From positions 930,001 through 994,000 of the forward strand of contig NZ_JAIKTS010000001.1 of the NCBI RefSeq assembly GCF_023556335.1: a stretch of DNA of 64,000 nucleotides, read 5' to 3'. The notes beneath the pieces were generated by a model that saw only the letters and a list, made by a program, of their open reading frames with translations, searched no databases and was not told the origin of the DNA. How positions within the stretch are numbered: position 1 is the stretch's first letter; each line of letters opens with the position of its first letter. The translations under genes were made by a program, and so were the position numbers. This DNA is from Stenotrophomonas mori (GTDB lineage: Bacteria > Pseudomonadota > Gammaproteobacteria > Xanthomonadales > Xanthomonadaceae). Shown here in pieces: positions 35,770 through 44,078 of the stretch.

Positions 35770-36831
35770 TCAGGCCTCCGGCCGCGGGAAGCCGGCCGAG
35801 TAGCGGGCGCACACCTGCTCCAGGCGCTCCCGGGCCTGCAGCAGCGCATCCACGCAGCGCGGGCAGAACAGCCGGCCGCGCTGCACGTACAGATAGGCCA
35901 GCGCCGCATCCATCGTCCAGGCCTCCTTGTAGGGCCGCGGCGACAGCAGCGCGTCGAACACGTCGGCCACCGCGACGATCCGCGCCTCCAGCGGAATCGC
36001 CTCGCCGGCCAGTCCACCGGGGTAGCCACTGCCGTCGAAGCGCTCGTGGTGGCGCAGGGCGATGGTGGCGCCCAGCTGGATGAAGCGGTTGTTGCTGCCG
36101 CTGAGCAGCTCGTGGCCGATGCGCGGGTGGCTGCGCATGACCGCCATTTCCGCCTCGTCCAGCTTGCCCGGCTTGAGCAGGATGGCGTCGGGAATGGCGA
36201 TCTTGCCGATGTCGTGCAGCGGCGCGGCCATCTCGATGGTGCGCACCTCCTCCGGCGGCAGGCCCAGTTCGTCGGCAATCAGGCCGGCGACGTGCGCCAT
36301 CCGCTCCAGGTAGGCGCTGGTACCGGCGTCGCGGTACTCGATCGCACGCGCCAGCCGCGACAGGGTCTCGCGTTCGCGCTCCTCGACCTCGTGCATGCTC
36401 GCCAGCAGCCGCTGCTCCAGGGACAACGCCCGCTGCCGCGCGCTCTGGCTGTGGCGGCGCAGCTGCAGCAGGTTGTTGCAGCGCGCCCGCAGCTCGCGCG
36501 GCCGGATCGGCTTGACCAGGAAGTCGATGATCCCCGCTTCCAGCGCGCTCTGCCGCAGCGGCTCATCGCCGACCACGGTGATCAGCACGATCGGGACGTC
36601 GCGGTTGCCCGGCAGCCGCCGGAAACGCTGCGCGAACTCCAGCCCGTCCATGTTGGGCATGCGGTAGTCGAGCAGCAGCAGGTCGGTCTCGTGCGCCTGG
36701 CACCAGGCCAGCGCCTCGCGCGGGTCGGCGAAGTCGTGCACCCCCAGCTCCGGCGAGATGTCCTCCAGCACATGCCGCACCATGCTGCGGGCCGATGTCT
36801 GGTCATCGACGATGACGATTTCCAAGCGCAT
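35770..36831 (-). CDS. rpfG: Response regulator RpfG (HD-GYP phosphodiesterase)
   Basis: RpfG receives phosphate from RpfC and degrades c-di-GMP, linking DSF to motility, biofilm and enzyme secretion in xanthomonads. The 353-residue product has a receiver domain (1-125, phospho-Asp55 in LLLLDYRMPNMDG, Lys107 in FLVKPIRPRELRARC). A linker helix follows, then an HD-GYP domain with LHDIGK (H206-D207) and HHERFDGSGYPGG (GYP at 269-271). I chose the ATG at 36831 as the start of the receiver fold; a longer frame adds 17 unlikely residues. The rpfC start is 1 bp beyond its stop, so the two are tightly coupled. No rpfH-like gene lies between them. Confidence 0.95.
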   Translation of the reverse strand: MRLEIVIVDDQTSARSMVRHVLEDISPELGVHDFADPREALAWCQAHETDLLLLDYRMPNMDGLEFAQRFRRLPGNRDVPIVLITVVGDEPLRQSALEAGIIDFLVKPIRPRELRARCNNLLQLRRHSQSARQRALSLEQRLLASMHEVEERERETLSRLARAIEYRDAGTSAYLERMAHVAGLIADELGLPPEEVRTIEMAAPLHDIGKIAIPDAILLKPGKLDEAEMAVMRSHPRIGHELLSGSNNRFIQLGATIALRHHERFDGSGYPGGLAGEAIPLEARIVAVADVFDALLSPRPYKEAWTMDAALAYLYVQRGRLFCPRCVDALLQARERLEQVCARYSAGFPRPEA

Positions 36832-37026
36832 GTGACTGTCTGTCCGATGAAACGCCGTTGCCGGAACGAGCATGCGCGGCATGGGCGCCGCGTGCCGCCA
36901 CCGGACCGCGACGGGCAGGGTCCGGCGGACACCGCATCATCAACCGCCGGGCGGCGGCCCTGCAACACACCGGCGCACACTTCGCGATGCCGGGCCGTCA
37001 CGAAGCCTTCACCGCAGGTGCGGCGG

Positions 37027-38544
37027 TCAGGCCTCCGGGCGCATGTACGGGAACAGCAGCACATCGCGGATCGAGCTGCTGCCGGTAAGCAGCATGACCA
37101 GCCGGTCGATGCCGATTCCCAGGCCGCCGGTCGGGGCCATGCCGTACTCCAGGGCGCGGATGTAGTCGGCGTCGTAGTGCATGGCCTCGTCGTCGCCGCC
37201 GTCCTTGGCCGCCACCTGGGCCTGGAAGCGTGCGGCCTGGTCCTCCGGGTCGTTCAACTCGGAGAAGCCGTTGGCCAGCTCCTTGCCGTTGACGAACAGC
37301 TCGAAGCGGTCGGTGTAGCCCGGCGCGTCGTCGCTGGCGCGGGCCAGCGGCGACACCTCCACCGGGTGGTCGGTGATGAAGGTCGGCTGCACCAGCGTGT
37401 GTTCGACCGTGGCCTCGAAGATCTCCAGCAGCAGCTTGCCCCAGCCCCAGCCCGGCTTGACGCGGATCTTCAGCCGCTCGCAGTGGCCCAGCAGCGCCTC
37501 GCGGTCGGTGCAGTCGGCGGCGCTGATCTCCGGGTTGTGGTGGCACACCGCCTCGTCCATGCGCCAGCGCCGGAAGCGCGGCCCGAGATCGATCGTCGCC
37601 CCGTCCCACTCCACCACGGTGGTGCCCAGCACCTCGCGGGCGACGTCGCGGATCACGCCCTCGGTCAGGTCCATCACCTCGGTGTACGTGGCGTAGGCCT
37701 CGTACAGCTCCATCATGGTGAATTCCGGGTTGTGGCGGGTGCTGACGCCTTCGTTGCGGAAATTGCGGTTGATCTCGTACACCCGTTCCAGGCCACCGAC
37801 CACCAGCCGCTTGAGATACAGCTCCGGCGCCACCCGCAGGTACAGGTCCAGGTCCAGCGCATTGTGGTGGGTGGTGAACGGCTTGGCCGTGGCGCCGCCG
37901 GGGATGTAGTGCATCATCGGCGTTTCGACTTCCAGGAAGTCGCGTGCGTCCAGCCAGGCGCGCATGGCGCGGATGATCCGCGAGCGCTTGACGAACACCG
38001 CGCGCGACTCCGGGGTCACGATCAGGTCCACGTAGCGCTGGCGGTAGCGCTGCTCGACGTCGGCCAGGCCATGCCACTTGTCCGGCAACGGACGCAGCGA
38101 CTTGGTCAACAGCCGGATGGAGGTCGCCTTGACCGACAGCTCGCCGGTCCGGGTGCGGGTCAGCCCGCCCTCGACGGCGATGATGTCGCCCACGTCCCAG
38201 CCCTTGAACGCGGCATAGGCCTCGTCCAGCGCCGTGGCCTGCAGGAACAGCTGGATGCGCCCGGATTCGTCCTGGATCTGGGCGAAGCTGGCCTTGCCCA
38301 TCACCCGCTTGGCCATCAGCCGGCCGGCCATCTTCACGCAGCGGCCGGAGGCTTCCAGCGCCTCGGCGGTCCAGGTAGCGGCGTCGGCGAACTCTTCCTG
38401 CAGCCCGGCGGCGAAGTGCGCACGGCGGAAGTCGTTCGGGTAGGCGCCGCCCTGCGCACGCAACGCCGCGAGTTTCGCGCGGCGCTCGGCGATGAGGCTG
38501 TTCTCGTCGGCGGGGGGCGGCGGCGCGGGGGTACGGTCGTTCAT
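37027..38544 (-). CDS. lysS: Lysyl-tRNA synthetase
   Basis: This class II lysyl-tRNA synthetase (505 residues) charges tRNA-Lys. It has an N-terminal OB-fold anticodon domain ([25 protein letters not shown]). The catalytic domain shows motif 1 near [16 protein letters not shown], motif 2 [30 protein letters not shown] and motif 3 [26 protein letters not shown]. The ATG at 38544 is preceded by prfB in the same direction, 91 bp away. prfB-lysS is an old gene pair, present in E. coli too. Downstream 195 bp of GC-rich DNA lead to rpfG. Confidence 0.98.
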   Translation of the reverse strand: MNDRTPAPPPPADENSLIAERRAKLAALRAQGGAYPNDFRRAHFAAGLQEEFADAATWTAEALEASGRCVKMAGRLMAKRVMGKASFAQIQDESGRIQLFLQATALDEAYAAFKGWDVGDIIAVEGGLTRTRTGELSVKATSIRLLTKSLRPLPDKWHGLADVEQRYRQRYVDLIVTPESRAVFVKRSRIIRAMRAWLDARDFLEVETPMMHYIPGGATAKPFTTHHNALDLDLYLRVAPELYLKRLVVGGLERVYEINRNFRNEGVSTRHNPEFTMMELYEAYATYTEVMDLTEGVIRDVAREVLGTTVVEWDGATIDLGPRFRRWRMDEAVCHHNPEISAADCTDREALLGHCERLKIRVKPGWGWGKLLLEIFEATVEHTLVQPTFITDHPVEVSPLARASDDAPGYTDRFELFVNGKELANGFSELNDPEDQAARFQAQVAAKDGGDDEAMHYDADYIRALEYGMAPTGGLGIGIDRLVMLLTGSSSIRDVLLFPYMRPEA

Positions 38545-38635
38545 GGCGTTGGCTTGGTCGTGGCGTAAAGGGAATGGGACGGCGCGCCCGGCGGCGGCCG
38601 CGGGACAGCCGGGCCGCGCGGCGGCGGCCCCGGCC

Positions 38636-39758
38636 TCAGGCGTCGCTGCGTTTGGAACCGGCTTCCAGGCCGGACTTGAGGCTGGCCTCGATGAACTCGT
38701 CCAGGTCGCCGTCGAGCACGTTCTGGGTGTCGCTGCGCTCGATGCCGGTGCGCAGGTCCTTGATGCGGCTCTGGTCGAGCACGTAGTTGCGGATCTGGCT
38801 GCCCCAGCCGATATCGGACTTGGTGGCTTCCACCGCGTCCTTCTCGGCATTGCGCTTCTGGATCTCCAGCTCGTACAGCTTGGCCGCCAGCATCTTCATC
38901 GCACGGTCGCGGTTGGCGTGCTGGCTGCGCTCGGTCTGGCAGGCCACCACCACCCCGGTGGGCACATGGGTGATGCGCACCGCCGACTCGGTCTTGTTGA
39001 CGTGCTGGCCGCCGGCGCCGGAAGACCGGTACACGTCGGTCCGCAGGTCCGCCGGATTGATCTGGACGTCGATGTTGTCGTCCACTTCCGGCGACACGAA
39101 CACCGAGGTGAAGCTGGTGTGGCGGCGGTTGTCCGAATCGAACGGCGACTTGCGCACCAGACGGTGCACGCCGATCTCGGTCTTCAGCCAGCCATAGGCG
39201 AAGTCGCCCTCCACGCGGAACGTCGCGGACTTGATGCCGGCCACGTCGCCGCCGGAGACCTCCATCAGCTCGGCCTTCCAGCCGCGGCTCTCGGCCCAGC
39301 GCAGGTACATGCGCAGCAGGATCTCGGCCCAGTCCTGGGCCTCGGTGCCGCCGGCGCCGGCCTGGATGTCGACGAAAGCGTTGGCCGCATCCATCTGCCC
39401 GGAGAACATGCGCTGGAACTCCAGCTTCTCGATCCGGACCTGGTGCTTGTCCAGGTCGGCGACCACCGCCTGTGCGGTGTCCTCGTCGTTCTCGCTCTCG
39501 GCCAGCTCCAGCAGCTCGGTGCATTCGTCCATGCCGTCGAGCACCTCGGCGATGCCCAGCACGGTCTTCTCCAGGCTCGAGCGTTCGCGCCCGAGGTTCT
39601 GGGCGTATTCGGGGTTGTTCCAGATATCCGGGTTTTCCAGCTCGCGGGTTACTTCTTCAAGACGCTCCTTGCGGACGTCGTAGTCAAAGATACCCCCTGA
39701 GCGAGACCACGCGATCGGTCAGATCGGCGATTCGCTGGCGGACGGGATTCAGTTCCAT
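38636..39758 (-). CDS. prfB: Peptide chain release factor 2 with programmed +1 frameshift
   Basis: RF2 recognises UGA and UAA. The gene is read in two frames. The first 24 codons ([17 protein letters not shown]... to GYL) end at an in-frame TGA at 39686-39684. A +1 shift continues as [16 protein letters not shown], giving about 373 residues. The body shows [23 protein letters not shown], the GGQ hydrolysis motif in [20 protein letters not shown], and [13 protein letters not shown]. In-frame ATG codons occur at 39758 and 39761; I used the one at 39758 with the MELN lead. lysS follows downstream. Confidence 0.96.
39683..39698 (-). promoter_or_regulatory. prfB programmed frameshift site
   Basis: On the minus strand the sequence reads AGGGGGTATCTTTGAC. 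AGGGGG acts as an internal Shine-Dalgarno, and CTT is followed by the UGA stop codon and C, as in E. coli prfB. Low RF2 causes pausing at UGA and a slip from CUU into the +1 frame, so RF2 controls its own synthesis. Confidence 0.95.
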
Positions 39759-39824
39759 CATGGTCGGTTCACGCGGGGACGGGAAAGCATGAAATTCTAA
39801 CATCGACGGGCCTCCGCCGGGTTC

Positions 39825-39853
39825 TTATGGAAGCCCGCGCATGCGAGTAAAAT
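39825..39853 (+). promoter_or_regulatory. Possible promoter of the PPC-repeat lipoprotein gene
   Basis: TTATGG (39825-39830), a 17-bp gap and TAAAAT (39848-39853) resemble a sigma-70 promoter with a good -10 box and a weak -35 box. Transcription from it would start near 39860, after the ATG at 39841, which supports the TTG at 39904 as the real start. Confidence 0.4.
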
Positions 39854-39903
39854 CCGCCCGAGCCGGGCCCCCGGCGCTTTCCCCAACCACCCAGGATGCC
39901 CGC

Positions 39904-41067
39904 TTGAACACACCCCCCTTCCGCCTGCTGGCGACCCTTTCCCTCACCGCGGCGCTGGTTGCCTGCCAGAAACCGGAAGCCGGAAGCCGCGACGCGGGCG
40001 CCGCCCTGTCCGTGGGCGACACCGTCTCCGGCGAGATCACCTCGTCCAGCCCGCTGAACTACAACGATGGCAGCCGCCACCAGGCCTACCGGCTCTCCCT
40101 GAAGAACGGCGAAGCCGTCGCACTGGAACTGAACGGATCACTCAACGGCCAGCTGTCCATCTTCGACGGCCAGAAGCTGCTGGCCAGCGCCACCTCGTCC
40201 GGGTATGAAGGCGAGCGCGGCGCAAGCGCCCTCAACCTGGCGTTCAAGGCGCCCAAGGACGGCACCTTCCTGGTGGCGGTCAACAGCGCCGGATCGGACG
40301 CGTTCGGCCCCTACCAGCTGAAGAGCAGCACCATCGTCCCCTACGACGGCAAGCCGCTGGCCGCCGGCAGCGAAGCCGTCGACTGGCTGATGGGCGGGAA
40401 GCAGGAATACGCGCTCAAGGTGGAGACCGCCGGCCTCTACACCATCGACATGGAATCCAGCGTGCTGGACGCCTACCTGCACCTGACCGGGCGCAACGTC
40501 GATATCGAGGACGATGACGGCGGCGACCGCCTCAACGCCCGCATCCGCGCCTACCTGGAGGCCGGCGACTACACGATCGCCGCCTCGTCGGTGAACGACG
40601 GCACCGGTTCGTTCAAGCTCGGTGTCGCCATGACCCAGCTCGACAAGGACATGGTGATCCGCGACGGGGCCAGCCTGACCGTCGGCCAGAGCGTGCACGG
40701 CATGGTCGACTCCCGCGGCCACCGCAGCTTCACGCTCACCCTGGACCGGGCCCGCCACCTCCAGTTCGACGCGCTGGCCGACAACATCGACTCCGTGCTG
40801 CACATCACCGGACCGGGCGTGGACGCCGAGGACGACGACGGCGGCAACGGCACCAACGCCCGCCTGCGCCTGCGCATGGGACCGGGCCGCTACAACGTGA
40901 TGGTCTCCAGCTTCGGCAACCGCCAGGGCGTGTTCGAGCTGCAGACCACCGACCTGGGCGGCGACAGCGCCGCGCAGGGCGACAGCAACCGCAAGGACGA
41001 TGCGCTCGACGCCGCGGCTGCCGCGGCCGCCGCCGATGCCGCTGCCGCTGCCGCCGCGGCGGACTGA
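39904..41067 (+). CDS. Lipoprotein with PPC-like repeats and an Ala/Asp tail
   Basis: The 387-residue product starts at TTG 39904, with AGGA upstream, and has a lipoprotein signal (FRLLATLSLTAALVAC, Cys near 21). The mature protein shows an N-terminal domain (SGEITSSSPLNYNDGSRHQ). Two later repeats of the pattern EDDDGGxxxNARxRxxLxxGxY and SFxxGxGxFxL occur near residues 200 and 320, like bacterial pre-peptidase C-terminal (PPC) beta-sandwich domains. The last 25 residues are almost all Ala and Asp. It is a tandem paralogue of the next gene (41161). The substrate or role is unknown; relatives are usually exported proteins that bind peptides or carbohydrates. Confidence 0.75.
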   Translation: MNTPPFRLLATLSLTAALVACQKPEAGSRDAGAALSVGDTVSGEITSSSPLNYNDGSRHQAYRLSLKNGEAVALELNGSLNGQLSIFDGQKLLASATSSGYEGERGASALNLAFKAPKDGTFLVAVNSAGSDAFGPYQLKSSTIVPYDGKPLAAGSEAVDWLMGGKQEYALKVETAGLYTIDMESSVLDAYLHLTGRNVDIEDDDGGDRLNARIRAYLEAGDYTIAASSVNDGTGSFKLGVAMTQLDKDMVIRDGASLTVGQSVHGMVDSRGHRSFTLTLDRARHLQFDALADNIDSVLHITGPGVDAEDDDGGNGTNARLRLRMGPGRYNVMVSSFGNRQGVFELQTTDLGGDSAAQGDSNRKDDALDAAAAAAAADAAAAAAAAD

Positions 41068-41160
41068 GACAGCACGCCGGCAGGCACGCTGCCAGCCGCC
41101 CCCCCCTTTCCCCCCTGCCGTGACCCACGGCATCCCCCGCCCCAATCAAGGACCAACCTA

Positions 41161-42507
41161 GTGAAGCGACTTGCAGCAGGATTGCTGACCCTGGCCATTG
41201 CCACCGGCCTGAACACTTCGGCCCACGCCGCACCGGCCGCGCGCGCGCTCGCCACCAATGGCGACGTCGCCGGCGAGATCACCTCGGCCACCGCCCTGAA
41301 CTACAACGACGGCAGCCGCAGCCAGCTGTTCAGCCTGCAGCTCAACGCCGGCCAGGCCGTGTCGCTGAAGCTCGACGGCCCGCTCAAGGGCAGCCTGTCG
41401 GTGTTCCACCGCGGGTTGCTGGTCGGCCGCGCCGAATGCGGTTGCGACAGCAGCGGCACCCAGCTCAGCATCCGCGCCGACAAGGGCGGCGAGTACCTGG
41501 TCGCGGTCAGCGGCTCGGAGGCGTCCTCGTACGGCCCCTTCCAGCTCAACGCCACGCCGATCGTGGCCTATGACGGCAAGCCGCTGACCGCCGGCGGCCG
41601 CATCACCGACTGGCTGATCGACCAGCGCAAGACCTACACCCTGCAGGTCGACAAGCCCGGCCTGTACACCGTGAACCTGGAATCGGACGCGTTCGACACC
41701 GTGCTGGAACTGAGCGGGAACGGCCTGGAGCTGGAAGACGACGACGGCGGCAGCCGCACCAATTCACGCCTGCTGACCCCGCTGCAGCCCGGCACCTACA
41801 CGCTCACTGCGCGTGCGTTCTCGCAGGGCACCGGCGCCTTCTACCTGGGCGTGGAGCAGACCGAGTTCCCGGACGGCGTGGTGTTCGAGGACGGCAGCAG
41901 CCTGCCGCTGGACGGCACCGTCAACAGCATCATCGGCACCGGCGAGACCCGCAGCTTCGTGTTCTCGCTGCCCGACCGCCGCCGGGTGCAGTTCGATGCC
42001 AGCAGCCGCGACCTGGACACCTTCCTGACCGTGCAGGGCGCCGATTTCACGCTCACCGACGACGACGGCGGCAGCGGCCTCAACTCGCGCCTGTCGCAGG
42101 TGCTCGATCCGGGCGAGTACAACGTCTCGGTGCGCTCGATGAACAACCGCGGCGGCCTGTTCCAGCTGGTCACCAGCACCGCGCCGGCGCCGGACGGCCC
42201 GGCCCGCCCGGTCCTCACCATCGGCCGCGAAGTGACCGGCCAGCTGGTGTCGGGCGTGCGCAACCTCTACACCCTAGAGATCCCGCGCAAGGGCCAGTAC
42301 GTGATCAGCATGAACGGCAACAACGGCCTGGACGGCATGATCACCCTGATGCGCGACGGCCACGAGGTCGCCTCGCAGGACGACAGCCCCTCCAGCCTGG
42401 ATCCGCTGCTGGAAATCGAGCTCGAGGCCGGCCGCTACGTGCTGATGGCCCACAGCTACGATTCCTCGGCCACCGGCAGCTACCGCCTGCTGGTCCGCCG
42501 CAAGTAA
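41161..42507 (+). CDS. Exported PPC-repeat protein, paralogue of the preceding lipoprotein
   Basis: The 448-residue product starts at GTG 41161 and has a type I signal peptide (cleavage near AHA-A at residue 23). It repeats the N-terminal module of its neighbour (AGEITSATALNYNDGSRSQLFSL). It then has three DDDGG-type repeats, near residues 190, 300 and 415, with ELEDDDGGSRTNSRL, LTDDDGGSGLNSRL and a weaker ASQDDSPSSLDPLL. Unlike its neighbour it is not a lipoprotein and lacks the Ala/Asp tail. The pair looks like a duplication with later divergence. A strong terminator follows, so the two probably form a bicistronic unit. Function unknown. Confidence 0.78.
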   Translation: MKRLAAGLLTLAIATGLNTSAHAAPAARALATNGDVAGEITSATALNYNDGSRSQLFSLQLNAGQAVSLKLDGPLKGSLSVFHRGLLVGRAECGCDSSGTQLSIRADKGGEYLVAVSGSEASSYGPFQLNATPIVAYDGKPLTAGGRITDWLIDQRKTYTLQVDKPGLYTVNLESDAFDTVLELSGNGLELEDDDGGSRTNSRLLTPLQPGTYTLTARAFSQGTGAFYLGVEQTEFPDGVVFEDGSSLPLDGTVNSIIGTGETRSFVFSLPDRRRVQFDASSRDLDTFLTVQGADFTLTDDDGGSGLNSRLSQVLDPGEYNVSVRSMNNRGGLFQLVTSTAPAPDGPARPVLTIGREVTGQLVSGVRNLYTLEIPRKGQYVISMNGNNGLDGMITLMRDGHEVASQDDSPSSLDPLLEIELEAGRYVLMAHSYDSSATGSYRLLVRRK

Positions 42508-42525
42508 GCACCGCGGGTCCGTACT

Positions 42526-42555
42526 GGAAAAGCCGCCCTCCGGGGCGGCTTTTCC
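42526..42555 (+). terminator. Terminator after the PPC-repeat pair
   Basis: GGAAAAGCCGCC (42526-42537) and GGCGGCTTTTCC (42544-42555) form a perfect 12-bp stem, extended by one C-G pair, with T-rich sequence after. It lies 19 nt after the stop. Confidence 0.85.
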
Positions 42556-42803
42556 TTGTCCGCCCTCCAGCGGCCGCGCACCTGCTTCGGGACGACGTCC
42601 GGCCCCCCGGCGGCCGCCTCTCTGCACACAGTCCGGCCGCGCCGCACCCCATCCAGGTCAACACGCCCCTTCGCCCTCGCGGCAGCGCGTAAGGTGGCGA
42701 CCAGGCGTGCCCTCCACGCCCCCGGACGCGGGCACTCGGCCGGAGGCCAACCGTGCCGCAGGCGGCCCGATGCACGGAACCGTAAATATTTCTCACCAAT
42801 GGC
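42556..42803. other. Gene-free gap before the tRNA cluster
   Basis: This 248-bp part of the 343-bp gap between the exported protein and the first tRNA holds only GC-rich sequence with no supported gene. The right-hand end turns AT-rich (aaatatttctcacc near 42785), as is usual before a strong stable-RNA promoter. Confidence 0.45.
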
Positions 42804-42832
42804 TTGCGGGCATTTGAAAGCCCCGCTATCAT
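42804..42832 (+). promoter_or_regulatory. Promoter of the tRNA-Ala/tRNA-Glu cluster
   Basis: TTGCGG (42804-42809), a 17-bp spacer and TATCAT (42827-42832) form a sigma-70 promoter. Its transcript would start about 11 nt before tRNA-Ala at 42851. Confidence 0.7.
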
Positions 42833-42850
42833 TTCCGTCTCGGCAACATC

Positions 42851-42926
42851 GGGGCCATAGCTCAGCTGGGAGAGCGCCTGCATGGCATGCAGGAGGTCAG
42901 CGGTTCGATCCCGCTTGGCTCCACCA
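42851..42926 (+). tRNA. tRNA-Ala (anticodon GGC), copy 1
   Basis: The 76-nt cloverleaf has acceptor arms GGGGCCA and TGGCTCC, anticodon stem CCTGC/GCAGG with loop ATGGCAT (anticodon GGC) and the T-arm loop TTCGATC. The 3' CCA is encoded. It is identical to copy 2 at 43188. Confidence 0.98.
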
Positions 42927-42978
42927 CCTTCGGACATTAGGCCGTCCGGAGTGCCGTAAAAATTGATGAAACAGCTGC

Positions 42979-43054
42979 GTCCCCATCGTCTAGAGGCCTA
43001 GGACATCACCCTTTCACGGTGGCGACCGGGGTTCGAATCCCCGTGGGGACGCCA
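42979..43054 (+). tRNA. tRNA-Glu (anticodon TTC), copy 1
   Basis: The 76-nt cloverleaf has acceptor arms GTCCCCA and TGGGGAC, anticodon loop CTTTCAC (anticodon TTC) and T-loop TTCGAAT, with an encoded CCA. The 52-nt spacer after tRNA-Ala contains a small hairpin around GGACATTAGGCCGTCC. MnmA in this window would thiolate its wobble U. Confidence 0.98.
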
Positions 43055-43063
43055 TTCATCGAA

Positions 43064-43099
43064 CAACAGGGCCCAGCCGTCACCGGGCCCGTTTTGTTG
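43064..43099 (+). terminator. Terminator after tRNA-Glu copy 1
   Basis: GGGCCC (43069-43074) pairs with GGGCCC (43085-43090) and is followed by GTTTTGTTG. Flanking CAACA and TGTTG also pair partly. This suggests that the first Ala-Glu pair ends its own transcript. Confidence 0.6.
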
Positions 43100-43187
43100 G
43101 AAAGCCGCCCTTCCCATGGGTTGCCGGAGAGCCTGAACCTCTCCCCTTCCAGCACGCAGTCCGGGGATCCCGGGCCGCACCGTTCAA

Positions 43188-43263
43188 GGGGCCATAGCTC
43201 AGCTGGGAGAGCGCCTGCATGGCATGCAGGAGGTCAGCGGTTCGATCCCGCTTGGCTCCACCA
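43188..43263 (+). tRNA. tRNA-Ala (anticodon GGC), copy 2
   Basis: The sequence is identical over 76 nt to the copy at 42851, with GGC anticodon and encoded CCA. It begins the second half of a tandem duplication. Confidence 0.98.
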
Positions 43264-43318
43264 TATCGATCCGGACATCAGGCCGTCCGGAGGTTGTACA
43301 ACTCGAAGAAACAGCTGC

Positions 43319-43394
43319 GTCCCCATCGTCTAGAGGCCTAGGACATCACCCTTTCACGGTGGCGACCGGGGTTCGAATCCCCGTGGGGACGCCA
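43319..43394 (+). tRNA. tRNA-Glu (anticodon TTC), copy 2
   Basis: The sequence is identical over 76 nt to the copy at 42979. The spacer after tRNA-Ala is 55 nt and keeps the same GGACATCAGGCCGTCC hairpin and the same ACAGCTGC just before the tRNA, so the duplicated unit includes the spacer. Confidence 0.98.
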
Positions 43395-43401
43395 CTCGAT
43401 C

Positions 43402-43427
43402 AAGCTCTGCTCCGGCAGGGCTTTTTT
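43402..43427 (+). terminator. Terminator after tRNA-Glu copy 2
   Basis: AGCTCTGC (43403-43410) pairs with GCAGGGCT (43415-43422), one G-T pair included, around TCCG and is followed by TTTTT. It ends the tRNA transcript before the converging response-regulator gene. Confidence 0.85.
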
Positions 43428-43457
43428 GATGCCCGCACGCCCCTGCCCACTCCCCCG

Positions 43458-43817
43458 CTAGAGCAGCGCAAGCAGGGCGGCGCGCAGCTCGCTTCCGGTA
43501 TAGGGCTTGGAGAGCTTCACCGCCTCGGCGAACACCTCCGGCAACCGCGCCACATCCATCCCGGTGGCGACCAGAAAGGGAATTCCGCGCGTACGCAGCG
43601 CAACCGCCACCGGCGCGCTGTCCTGGCCATCGGCCAGCCGGAAGTCCAGGAACGCCAACTGCGGCGACTGCGCCTCGAGCAGCTGCAGGGCGGCCTCCAC
43701 CGTCGCGGCGATCCCGACGATCCGCAGCCCTTCGCGCTCCAGCTGGAGCTGGAGCAATGTCGCGTTCAGATCGTCGTTCTCCACGATCATCACCCGCATC
43801 GAACGCAGCCGATCCAT
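43458..43817 (-). CDS. Single-domain response regulator (receiver only)
   Basis: The 119-residue product is a lone CheY-like receiver. It has the acidic pair END(D) near residues 13-16 in MIVENDDLN, phospho-Asp58 in LAFLDFRLADG, the switch Thr near VATGMD and Lys in KLSKPYTG. No output domain is present, so it should act by protein contact or as a phosphate sink or relay. The ATG at 43817 has GGGAAG upstream. The open frame continues upstream only through the opposite-strand tRNA-Leu. No kinase gene is adjacent; it sits alone between tRNA genes. Confidence 0.9.
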   Translation of the reverse strand: MDRLRSMRVMIVENDDLNATLLQLQLEREGLRIVGIAATVEAALQLLEAQSPQLAFLDFRLADGQDSAPVAVALRTRGIPFLVATGMDVARLPEVFAEAVKLSKPYTGSELRAALLALL

Positions 43818-43938
43818 CGAATCTTCCCGGTTCCAGATGGCGCGAGTATAGCCAGCGCGGAAGGTGCGCACTTTGCAGAAAACACCGGCCGGATGCTGTC
43901 CAATCCATCCGGCGCTCGCTATACTTCGCAGCTTGCAG

Positions 43939-44025
43939 GCCGAAGTGGCGGAATCGGTAGACGCAGCGGATTCAAAATCCGCCGCCCTTAAAAGCGTGTG
44001 GGTTCGAGTCCCACCTTCGGCACCA
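43939..44025 (+). tRNA. tRNA-Leu (anticodon CAA)
   Basis: This 87-nt class II tRNA has acceptor arms GCCGAAG and CTTCGGC. The anticodon stem is GCGGA/TCCGC with loop TTCAAAA (anticodon CAA). A variable arm CCGCCCTTAAAAGCGTG, the T-loop TTCGAGT and an encoded CCA complete it. It reads UUG codons. Confidence 0.97.
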
Positions 44026-44042
44026 GGACAACGTTTGCAGAG

Positions 44043-44078
44043 AGCAGGCCGGGCGGATACGTCCGGCCTGCTTTTTTT
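44043..44078 (+). terminator. Terminator after tRNA-Leu
   Basis: AGCAGGCCGG (44043-44052) and CCGGCCTGCT (44063-44072) form a perfect 10-bp stem followed by six T. Confidence 0.92.

Noticed and set aside
33594..36278. An 894-residue version of rpfC starting within rpfG
   Set aside because: The first 170 residues are the shadow of rpfG in another phase; the RpfC-like lead begins at 35768.
36832..37026. An rpfH-like gene between rpfG and lysS
   Set aside because: The 195-bp gap has no membrane-protein frame, and in X. campestris rpfH lies between rpfC and rpfG, where there is no space here.
38636..39562. A 308-residue prfB starting at the ATG at 39562
   Set aside because: The frame continues upstream to the classical frameshift site, and the missing N-terminal domain is encoded across it.
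39841..39903. ATG at 39841 as the start of the PPC lipoprotein
   Set aside because: It would place extra residues before the lipoprotein signal and lies upstream of the likely transcription start, so TTG 39904 is preferred.
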